Part shown: in pieces, positions 23,801 through 35,800 of the stretch
How positions within the stretch are numbered: position 1 is the stretch's first letter
Layout: every line of letters starts with the position of its first letter
Assembly: GCA_002118135.1 (NCBI GenBank)
Contig: BDIU01000472.1
Span: 1-64,000 of the forward strand
Length of the DNA stretch: 64,000 nucleotides
Reading direction: 5' to 3'
Source: Trebouxia sp. TZW2008
Lineage: Eukaryota; Chlorophyta; Trebouxiophyceae; Trebouxiales; Trebouxiaceae
The notes under the pieces: model-generated
What the model saw: the letters and a program-made list of their open reading frames with translations, nothing else
The model's database searches: none
Told to the model about the DNA's origin: nothing
Translations under genes and position numbers: made by a program

Positions 23801-26800
23801 CAGAGCCAAGGATGGCTCGCATGAAGGTACACACTGTTTGCACTTTGGCCCTGCCAACAGAAGGCCTTGGTGAACATCAAGCAAGCCAAAGCTTGGCAAT
23901 CCTTACTCAAAGCAAGGGCACTAGCAGGTCTGGACATCAACTCAGGGACTCGAGCAACAAATAGCTTGGCAGTGCTTACTTGAGTGGGTAAGGATGACTG
24001 TGTGACTTGCAGGCGCTCTGTCCAGCGCAAGCGGCGTTGCCTGTCAAGGGGCCCCACTAAACTGCCCTCTGCCATGATTCCAGCAGCATCACTCAGTTCC
24101 TGCACACGCATTTATGCTTTTCATTTGCAGCATGTGAGCTCGGCTATGCTGAAGTCACCTCTGCTTACTTTCATCTGAACTTCAAGAAAGCACATGTGGT
24201 CAATGCTTGCGCATGTTCTGAGCATGTTGAGAGGCAATGCAGGTGTGAGCGGTAGTCAATGCAGGTGACCTTGTCTGTGTCACATCGACAGCTGCATTGT
24301 CTTGCCCACCTCAAGGCTCAAGACATTCAAGAAGCTTTGCAAACAACTATGCCATGTACCTGCAGATGCAGGCTGCTAGGTGTTTTCAGCTTGCTCTTCT
24401 CGACAACAGAACCATCTGCAAGATGTGGAACGGGCAATATACCTGAAGCATGTGAAGCTTGACCAGGTAAGGGTAGGCTCGGGTGTAGGACTCCATACTG
24501 GCAGCAGCCAAGGGAGCCATGATCTCACTGCGAGCCTCTGCTAGTTCTGCCTTTACCACATCTGCCTGCCTGCATAGCATCACCACATTTCGAATGCATC
24601 ATTTGGGCTAGGACCGTGACTCTGAGATGCTCTTACGACTTAGCAAGATGAGGAACAGATGCAGCCACTGGAGCCATGATCTCACTGCGTGCCTCTGCCA
24701 GTTCTGCCTTCACTGCATCTGCTTGCCTGCATTGCATAAGCGCCACAACTTGTGCATACTCATCCTCCTGTATGCAGGACTTTGTTTACCACGTCTGCTT
24801 CCCTGCATAGCTTCATCATCTTTGATGCAGAGTGCATGCAGACTGGAGGGTTGGCTGTGATTCGGGCGAAGGTCTCACAACCTGTCATCAGCAGCTTGGC
24901 AAGCTCTGACTCCACCAAATGCAAAGACTCGCACGGCATCAACACCTCTTGAATGCAGAGTGCCTAGGCTGTGACCTGGGCTCTAATACGCTTGCACAAT
25001 CTCAAGTCAGCAGACTGCAGAGATCTGATGCAGAGATGCAGGTGAAGCTCTCACAACAGCAATGTGAGAGAACAGTCATAAACATGGGCAAGCTCTCAAT
25101 GAAATTGGCCAACCTGGAGTGTACTGCTGAAAGCATCTTGCCAAGGCGCACTTCCCAGCGTTCATCACCCTCAAGCAGGTCAAGGTGGCTTGGGACCATG
25201 CCCCGCAGCACCTCCCATTGCCCAAGACGCCATGCAGCAGCCATGCGAGAAGCTGCTAGCTGCTCCTGGGCAGCATCTGCATGTGATACACCATGCTCAA
25301 GGTATGGCACGGCAGCAAGCAGGGACTGCGTGCTCATTTCTTTCAGGCTTTGGATCGTGAGCAGAATCAGAGTTTCACTTTAAGCAGCATCCCTATCATA
25401 CAAATCACTGTATCAGACTGATCACGGCAGCAGGTCAAGGTGGCTGGGAGCCATGCCGAGCAGGACCTTCCATTGCCCAAAACGCCATGCATCAGCCATG
25501 CGAGAGGCCGCTAGCTGCTCCTGGGCAGCATCTGAATACCAACAACCACCATTGATTTGGGTTGTAGTGGTTGTTCTAAAAGTTTGCAGCATAATCAAGT
25601 GGTTTATTTGGTATCTTTTGCTTGATGTCGGTGTGGCCTTGCGACCAACAGGGACAGTGTCATCATCAAATGTGCTGTGAGCAACTCACTGCGTATTGCG
25701 ACCAGAATCAATAGATTGCACTGCAAGCGTTTGTTTTGTGTGCAAGATCTTGTTGCAGGGCTCTACAGCATTTTGTCTTTCTAATGACTGCTTACTGGTA
25801 CCAAGGAAATTGTCCTCATACCAACTTGTCCCCACCTGGAGATACCACTGCAGCCAGAATGCAGAAGTGGATTCCCAATTGCCTTGTCCTTAAATTGAGG
25901 ATGTCGTGATAAAGAAAATTTACTGTACTTACATTGTTCACGCATCATGGCTCAGGTGTTTGAGCACTCAGCAAAGTCACCTGAGCTGTGAGACGCCCAA
26001 CCGTCAACCTGGGTCAGCATCCCCTGCAGGTGTCCCATGTGCAGCAGGCATCTGAGATAACCCCGCTGACCCCCCGTGAGACCCCCCTGCCCCAAACCCT
26101 GGCCCCCCTGCTGCCTGCCAGGCTGAGGGTTTGCATGCTGCAGGGCTGTTTCATGCAGGGCAAGGGCTTCTGACCAGCTGCCAGCTTTCTCAGCCGCTAG
26201 AAGCTGGTCCTGAAGCCGCGGAGGCCCTTGGCGTAGGCGCAATAGCCCTGCTAGCCCATCAGGTTCCTCCAGCTTCCCATACACCTCCTGGATGGCACAA
26301 TGAAAATCAATAAGCACAACAAGAAGCAGAACCCACATAAACAGCTGTTAGCTTTCTCAGCAGCCAGAAGCTGGTCCTGAAGCCCTGGGGGCCCTTGGCG
26401 AAGGCGCAGCAGCCCTGCTAGCCCATCAGGCTCTTCTAATTTCCCATACACCTCCTGGACAGCACAAGCAAATCCACTTGAAGGCAAGCATGAGAATGAG
26501 AGACAAAAGCGGCTTGCGAAGCCGCAAGGCCCTTGGCGCAGGCGCAACAGCCTTGCTAGCCCATGAGGGTCTTTCAGCTTCCCACACACTTCTTGAAAAG
26601 CACAGACAAGTCACTTGAAGGCAAGGATGCAAACGGCAGTGAGAAGCTGGTTCTGAAGCTGCAGGGGCCTTTCGCGCAGACGCAACAGCCCTGCTAGCCC
26701 ACCAAGCTATTCTACCTTCACGTACACGGTATTCTATAGAGACTGAGTGGAGGAGTCTCTTTGGTTACCTTGCACTCAAAGTGTTGGAGACACCCGTGGA

Positions 26801-29800
26801 CGTTGCCAAAAACACTAGGGCATAGCCAAATTGCTGCTCACCTGAAAGAATGAAACCTCGTCCTCACTGTAGTAGATGTTCCTGTGCGCCACAGGGTTGA
26901 GACCTCCTCCATACTTGGACCTCAGAAAGGTCTCATAGTGCAACAGCGCTCTGGCATGTGCTCCACATTGCGCTGCAGCTTGAGCCAGCAGATCTTGTGG
27001 GATGCTGGCTAACAGCTGATGCACGTGCTGCGCTGTGCTAGTTGACCCATCAGTACTCGCCTGCCTGCTAGCAGCACCTGCAACATCACAGCAATCCTGG
27101 TGTTTTGCATAAGCATCGCAGCCTGTGCCACTCTAGTCCTCTAAGATGCTGAGTAACAGCTGGTGCACATGCTGCGCTATGCTGGTTGACTCATCAGCGC
27201 CGGCCTGCCTGCCATTAGCTCCTGCATCACAGTAGCAGTGCAGGCTTGTAGAAATAATGCTGCAGATTTTGCAAGCAGTGCTTTTGTCAGATGTTGCCCA
27301 CAAACTGGTACACAAGATGGGCTGTGCTTTTGCGGACATTGCTGTCCGCCTGCCTGCTGGCAATGCCTGTGCAGCAGCGTCCTGACAGATCCTTCTGCAA
27401 GCTTGACTCACAAGAGCCTGCCTGCACGAGGTTTGATTTGCCAGCTCAGACAATTCACCAGAGTTAGGCAGCCAAAAGAGACCGCACCTGGTGCAGACAA
27501 GACAGTGGTGCCCTTGTTGTCTTCTGCCCACTTCTTGAGGATGTCCAAGAGCAGAAAGATGGCTTGCACGCACAGCTCCCCTTCCTTGTTGGCGCCGGCG
27601 CCTCTCAGCACAGCCACTATCTCATCCTTCACCCCTGCTCAAACAGTCAGGTCACAAAGCAACGCAGGAAGGAAGTTTGACTGTCAAACCACCCTCCACG
27701 CCCTCTCCTCAGTCAACAGGATCAAAGGACAATGCAAGACCGAAACAACAACATGTTGCTGTTTGCTTCTGCTCAACAGTCAACAGGATATGTAACAAGG
27801 CAGAACTGAATGGTTGAAGCTCACTTCATCCCTGATCAACAGTCAACACAGAGGAAAGTAATGTCAGGCCAAGACATTAGGTGCACTACCTCAAAAGGAA
27901 GAATGCAATGCAACTTTGGGTAGATAACAGTGAAAATCCAGCTTGGCAGGAGCTTTTAAGGTTGGCAAGGCCACATACTTGCTTGCATCTGTTGCTGGTA
28001 ATGCTTGCGTGCTGTTGTAGCCACATTACGACAGACCCTGTGACTAGTGGAAGCATCAGGAACCACGGAAGACGCAGGCCATGCACAGAGAGAGAGAGGA
28101 TTTTACAAGTTTTGGCCAGCCTAATTAGGCTGATCACTTGTGCTGAAGTAAACACAGGCTGCCTCACCTTGGCGGCCTTCAGACAAGGCAGCAGAGATGA
28201 CGTTGTGCAGCAGGTAGGGCATCAGGAAGCGAGCCACTTGGACATCGCATTTGATGACGGGCATGCAGCCCTTGAACAATGGTAGCAGCTCCCCTGCAGT
28301 AGCAGTGCCACTCCACGTCACTGAACTTTCAGCAAAGACTGTGCAGCAGAATTTCTAAAACACAATGGTAGAAGCTTGCCTGCACCATCAATGCCACTGT
28401 TGATAACTGGCATGCAGTCCTTAAACAACGGTAGCAGCTCCCCTGCAGTAGCAGTGCCAAGCAATGTCATGGTACTCTTGGCAATTGGCATGCAGCACAA
28501 GCGACATTGTGAAGCAGGTAGGGCATCAGGAAGCAAGTGATCTGAACATTGCTCTTGATGACTGGCATGCAGCCCTTGAACAATGGCAGCAGCTCCCCTG
28601 CAGCAGCAACCTCAGCTGATGTTGAGACCTTGTTGGCACTGATAGTACATCGAGAGACTTTCAAAAATGTATTTTTTGAGGGACATATTGTATACAGGCT
28701 CATTGCATGCTCTGTGTATGTAGTGATTGAGGCTGGATGTCACAACTAATGACTGGCATGCAGCACTTGAAAAGTCGCAGCAGCTCCCTGGTGGCAGCAA
28801 TACGATGCAATGTCAAACTGTTCTCGGCAGCTGCCATGCTGTAGACTTTCCAGATACAAATTTTGCGGACATACTGCTTGCAAGTGTTTGCACATGATGC
28901 TTATTGGTGCTTGAGCTGCATATGCAAGGGCTATTTGCATTGCGCTTGTTTGGTGAAGAATGCTGCATGTCTGCACATTTTCAAGCGCAGGCAGGTGTAC
29001 AAAGCTAATGCAATGAATATAATGGTACATTTCCAAGCTTTCAGGCGTTTTGCTGGCATTCCAGGCGAGAGCTATACGGCATTTTGCATTCTACAGCCAG
29101 TGTCAGTGTACCATAGAAAGGCAAGCAAACCTGATGCGTGGATTTCAATGAGTTGGCGCATCCAAGAAGCCACCTACTGCCTTGAAGATCACCCCTGTTG
29201 CTTGCATAGGCAGCAATGCAGGTTGACTAAATCCAAGCCGATGCATAAAGATGACTGCAAGCACCTGGCCGGACTATACGCTATTAGGCTGCTGAAGCAT
29301 AGGAAGGCAAGCATACCTGATGCATGGTTCTCAATGAGCTGGCGCATCCAAGAAGCCAGCCATCGCCTGAAAGACATGTCAGGCTTGAAGATCACCCCTG
29401 TTGCTCGCAGGGGCAGTGTCTGGAGCTGGAACTTGGAGTCAAGGTATGGCCTGACGACGCTTTGGATGTCATATGGCAGCTCTAGGAAAAGTGTGTTGGT
29501 TTCTGTAGGCGTGCTCTCTCTGCTGCCTCTGGACCTGTGGGACTTTGGTTCTTCTGATGCACCATAGTGGCGTAAGAGCTCCTACATGACAGCGTTGCAC
29601 TCTTGATGCTGACACCCCAGTACAGTCGCATTGAGCGAACCTCGTACTCTTCTTGTTGAAGTGCTTTGTGAAGCATTGACTGCTGTATGCGGGTGATGCA
29701 TTCTGCGCACCTGTATGATCAGTAGTGCAGCTTTGACCATGGCATATGCAAGTAGACAATCTCCTTGCCAAGATGCCCCATGAAGCCTTGCCTGCTGCAC

Positions 29801-32800
29801 AACAGAGCTGCACTTTGCATACCTGGGCTATCAATGAGGCAACATTAGCCACACAACCCACATTACAGCAGTCCTACTCATTGAAGCAGGGTTCAGCAGA
29901 ACGCGCAGCAAGGGACAAGTACTAAGTATGACAGTGTACCTGTATGGCCAGTGAAGTGGCATCTAACACAAAGATGTGGGAAGCCACTCTCAGCAGCCTG
30001 ACCAGGTGCCGGGTGATGAGGATGACTAACAGCTCCTGAATGGAGCGGCACAGGGCCTCAGGGGGGTCAAGGGTGACAGCCACCCTAGCTGGGTCAACAG
30101 CACCCAACAGTCCAAGGCACTCCGCACACAACTGCTGTGCCTTGTAACTAGTTGGTGTGTGCACCTGCAAGCAGCATCTAGCACTGATACAAGGCAAGAA
30201 GAAGATGGGCTCACGCGGGATTGAGAGCGGACCAATGGGGGGTCCAAGGGTGACGGCTACCCTGGCGGGGTCAACAGCCCCTAGCAGCCCAAGGCACTCT
30301 GCACACAACTTTTGCGCCTTGTAGCTAGTGGGTGTATGCACCTGCAAGCAGCCACCACCATTGATCAGGAACAGACAGCAGCTTGCTGTTTGCTGGAGCT
30401 GTAAGCATTGCCATTTGCAGATGTGGCCAACGGCAGCAGCCCACTGAGGTGTACCTCTAATAAGACTTCCATGCAACAAAGCTCAGAACTTGCTTCAGAA
30501 TCATAGCACTTGAGCAGCACTCCGATCAAGCAGGAAAGCAGCCTGGTGTGGAGACCGTCATTCACAATTGCCTGCAATGCTGTTGATTGGCAGGAAAACG
30601 CTGAATTACAGCACTGGCGCCAGGCTAATGCAAACAAGCTAAAAAGCTGCAACAGGGTCAAACGATCAGGCACGATAGCAGCTTGGCGTGCTGACTGTCT
30701 TCAACAGTGCCATCTGAAATGCTGTTTACTGGCAGCAAACCATCGAGACAAACCAGCAATGACAGTACCTGTGCATTGCAACTCTGACCTTACCTCAGGA
30801 TTGAAGCACTCGAGCAGAGCGCCTATCAAGCAGGACAGCAGCCTGGTGTGGTGACTATTACTGACAGTGCCATCTGCAGTGCTGCTGACTGACAGCAGTC
30901 CACTGAGTAAAATTGCTAGTGACATTGGCGATGTGGTATCGTTCTCTTATTGGAAGTGTTGCAATTGCAGTCAAACTGCAATCTTACCTCAGGATCGCAG
31001 CACTTCAGCAGAGCTCCTATCAAGCGGGACAGCAGCCTGGTGTGGTGACTGTCGCTGACAGTGCCATCTGCAGTGCTGGTGACTGGCAGCAGACCGCTGA
31101 GCCAAGCCCTGTGCTGGTGAAGGATGTTGCGTATGTCCTGAAGGGCTGTTTTGCGCACTGATAGGGAGGGGTCTTCCAAAGCTTGTAGGGGGATGAGGAT
31201 GGATTCCTCAATTGTGAGGCTGCCACGCACCTCAGCTATCACTGCATTGATGGGTCCTGCAAAAGCAAGAGGAAGACAGTCACTGCGTTAAAGGGTGTGT
31301 AGATCCAACCTTATGTTCCATATTTGGTTGTCTTGCGATCCATGACGATGAAGCAGGCATCGGCATGTGCTACAGCTTTTCTCAGCTGCAGCATGTGTCT
31401 CATACTGCATGCCCCTCTCTTGCGAGCACTTGCAGCTGGCCATTCCAGCTGTAAAAGAAGAGAGGCAAAGGTAATTGGACGGGACCTTGGCCTGCTCATG
31501 CATAGTGACAGCAGCACAAACAGCAGAATTAGCAGCACCAAGACCTCACCTAGTCCCTGAACTGCTTGCGGCAATGGAGGAAGAGCCTTGATGCGGTCTG
31601 CCAGCAGGTGCTTGGAGTGCACAACCAACTGCTCGAGCACAGTCACAGCAGCCGCTGCTACAGGTCCTCCTTCTTGCAAGGGATCCAGCAGAGTCACTAC
31701 CACCTGTTACACCATATATACGTTTGTGTTGCCATTTCTATTTCCAGTTGTCATTGTTGTGGCAACATCATCTGCGCTGTATCAGGACCTTACAAAACTG
31801 TTTGATCTTGCTTTGCTCCGTTGCAGCAAACCCATTGAGCATGTACAAGTCGTGCCCTTGCAGCTGCTCAGCTGGAGTTGGCAGGAAGTGAAAGCCATCA
31901 TGTGCAACCAGTACGGATATGACAGACCTGGTTGGCCATCCCGGCAAGATGATTGGGTGAATATTTGGCGAGGGCCTTTAAAAGCACCAGCCAGCCCTCC
32001 AAGGCCTGCAGCTTGCCTGCAGTAGGGCTGTCCCGCACAGCCTTGCTCAGCAGCACCATCATCTGCACATAGCATATTTGGATGAGTTGAAAGCAATTGA
32101 TGGCCTGGTGTAGGGAACCAGACAGGACATCCTGGCACGGAGGTATATGCTCAGTGTGAGGGTATGTGAACAACAAACCACAGGAAGCAATGTACACTTG
32201 AATGCTTGTCTTCATACCCAGATGCTTCTTCCACCTGCCTAGCATGTGCATACAATTTGCTGCTTGCAACAACGACATGTGACATTTCAGTCCATTCCGC
32301 TCTGTGTTTGGGTCATTGCTCATCACCAAAAAAGCGGCTTGTCTGCAAAGAGCCTGGGGATTAGCCTCAAATTTGAGCTGCTGTTCATTGTAAGCCAGCA
32401 GAACACCCATGTGTGGTATGAGTAGATCACCTGAGGGAGGAATCTGGCCACATACTGGCCAGTCAGTCGCACAAGCAGCAGAACACAGCGCAGGTAGGTC
32501 TCTTGGCTGCTGATGTCAGCTTGGCCAAGGGCAGAGCCTTGCTGGGTGTCAAAGCCCTCCAGAGCATCACCGTACGCCTTTAGGATCCTTGTCACATGAT
32601 CACCCTCTGCATGGTGTCATGTTGGCAGCTTGAGATTTGTAGGTCAAACACAAAGCACCTCAGTCAGATCCATGCATATTGGGTGAGTACACAATACGCT
32701 TGTAAACAGTGCAAAAGGGCTGTATGCTTCCTGAGCATGAAAGGATGCAAGATTAGTGTCACATGCCATCACACCTCGGGGCTCGTAGCCAGTGCTGCAA

Positions 32801-35800
32801 GGGAAAGATTTTCAGTTTGCTGCAAGGCAAACAGCTGCTGGTAGAAGCCTTATCAACATCCTGAAGCCACACACAGTACCCAAGTACAGTAGCGTCTCTT
32901 CACAAGGACAATCATTATAAGGACATTCTCCAAGTAAGCGGAGGACAATCAGGAACCAATCACTGCAATCTGACTGCCATGCTGCCCCAATGTAAGGGCA
33001 TTTTCTTGGTAACGAATGCACTCATTACAAAGATAAGTTACTGCATATGTCGACTGTACCTGCCAGAAAGGCTGCTACATCCCCTTCAATCTGATCACTC
33101 TGCGTGCTGCCAAAATTCTGGATGTTGTGGATGTTGCTGAGTGTGAGCAACATCTGATGGGCTCTGCTGTGCACTGACTCGGGAAGCTGGCAACTCTGCC
33201 AGTCTGTCAGTGAAGCTGCTAGGAAGATGGTCTCCATGATGATACGCCACATGTTGCTGCCCACATAGCGAATGAAATGCATCCCTATCAGGCTCTCCAT
33301 GAAGGTCATGATGGCCTCAAATTTGGCAAAATCTGCACACAACAGGTAATTGCATGTCAGTCTGTTGCACCTGTGTCAAATGATCTGCCACATGTTGCTG
33401 CCCACATAGCAAATGAATTGCATCCCTATCAGGCTCTCAATGAATGTCATGATAGCCTCAAACTTGGCAAAATCTGCACACACAGGTGACTTCAGTGCTG
33501 TTGTCCTGTGATGCAGTCCATCATTGCTCTGTCATGATGGTACGCCACATGTTGCTGCCCACATAGCAGATGTAAGTGCATGCCTATCAGGCTCTCCATG
33601 AATATCACGACAGCCTCAAGTTTGGCAACATCTGCGCACAACAGGTATTTTCATGTTAGTCTGTTGCGCCTGTGTCAAATGATCTGCCTCATGTTGCTGC
33701 CCACATAGCAATGCATTCCTATTCAGCTCTTCATGGATGTCATGATAGCCTCAAACTTGCCAAAATCTGCACATACAGGTGATGTGTACTGCTCTTGTCC
33801 TGTGAATGAGTCCAATATTGCTCTGTCATGTTATGCGCCACATGTTGCTGCCCACATAGCAAATGAAGTGCATGCCTATCAGGCTATGAAAGCTAAATGT
33901 CATGATAGCCTTAAGCTTGACAAAATCTGTGCATGTTGGAGCGCACTACGTCAGCAACAAAAGACGAGCTTGCCATACTTGCATTGAGTTCAAAATTGAA
34001 GGGGATTATACACAAGCTTGAATCTTGACTGCAGGCGTCTTGTGCTGCAATGGAGCAGTGCTTTCTCATGATGGCATGGCACATAAGGCTGCCCGCATAG
34101 TGGTTGCAATGCATGCTGACTCAGCTCTCAAATTGCCTCAAGCTTGCGAGGCGGACCTGATGCATTACTATAGAAACAAACGTGACCAGAATAATGCTGT
34201 TCGTTCAACTGCCTGCAGCATGCACAGCCTGAGAATGAAACACCTGCATGTGAGTGTTGCAACATCACCTCCATATAGATACTTGGCGACGACATGTTGG
34301 CCATAGTCAATCATCATCTGCTGCAGGTTGTATCCCACAGAGTGTGCCAAGGCCTCCAGGGCTGTTGTAGCGCGGTCCTCAGTCAACTTGGGTAGGGCTG
34401 CTGGTATCAGTTTCAGTGCCAGGTCAGGTACTGCCATGTCCAACAGATCTGCTAACTCCCCTGTAGCAGCAGCCGTACTGTTGAGCCACTGCATTTGGCT
34501 CAAAGTCTGTGGGGCTGTTGTGGCTTGAACTTCAGTCAGTTTGGACAGGGCTGGCGGTATCAAATTCAGTGCCAGGTCCGGTACAGCCATGTCCAGAAGG
34601 TCTGCCAACTCCCCTGCAACTGCAAAACGCTGTATCGCGGCATGAAGATGGAATAAATGGGTGGCTGAGATGATGCTCATACACCCTGCTGATATGAGCT
34701 TTGGTGCGGGATCAGGTACTGGCATGTCAAACAGATCTGCTAGCTCCCTTGCATCAGCAGCACAGAATGCCGCATCACAGCATGAAAACCTGTGGGGCTG
34801 TTAAGTCACGGTCTTTAGTCAGCCTTGGCAATGCTGCCATTGTCAGTTTGAGTGCCAAATCAGGTACAGCGGTGTTTAGCAGATCTGCCAGCTCTCCTGA
34901 AACAGCAGGACAGTGTGCTACACTTGTTAAGGCTGGAAGGGAGAATGCGTGGTCTGTCAGCTTGCTGGTATGTGCTGCAGTGCCAGGTCAGGTCTTGCCA
35001 TGTTCAGCAAATCTGCCAGCTCACCTGCAGCAGCAACACACAGTGTCATATCACAGCAAAAGATTGGAAGGCAAGACAGTATGCCCTGCCATCTTGAGTG
35101 CTAATCAGGACACATAGTCAAGCCTCGCATGAGATCAATTGCACTGCACACAGAAGCAGTGCAGCAGTGAACACTGCTACCGACTCTATGTGGAGGTCAT
35201 TTCAAGGGTGTCTGGATGCACCACAGTAGAAACATTGAATCTGCATTGCCGCTGTCAGGCTGACAAGCAATGGTCACATGTACTGAGAAACTGCAGGAGC
35301 GTGATGCTAGCTTACCAAGCAGGTTGGGTTTGGCCAGCAGGTTTCTGCCAACATACTCCTTCAGGCGCGGCACTGACAACACCATCTCTTGCAGGTCACA
35401 CCCCTTCACCGATGCATAGCCTGCATGTCAGCACACCACAATTCACTGTTTAAGACTGCTGTGGCAAAGGGCATGATTGCTATGATTGCATACTGCATCT
35501 AGCACACATGTGAAGCTAGACTGAAATGACAGGTCACCCAGCTCAGCATGAGTGTCAGTAACAAGTCGGGACAGCTTGCTCATGTTGAGTAGAACTCTTG
35601 TGACATCATGACTGACAGTCTGGAAAGTTTGGGTGGCATGTTTATGATCATTTGTTGCAGCAAATGATCTGACATGTTGCATATGGCTCTGTGACTGGCA
35701 AATGGACAGATGCTTGTGCCAAGGGGTGCACCTATGAGAACCCGGGCAGCACAGAGCCTTGTCGTGACTGTCAGTCTGGACAGGCGTTGCCCCGTTATGC

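Noticed and set aside
24830..24970. Extra ATR exon between exons 23 and 24
   Set aside because: Direct joining of 25114 to 24569 reproduces the spacing of the family from VRLG to PL.AAS without gaps, so no exon is needed.
33345..35035. CRISPR-like array of spaced repeats
   Set aside because: The repeated parts are diverged pieces of ATR exons with splice sites in a nuclear intron. The spacers are also similar to each other.
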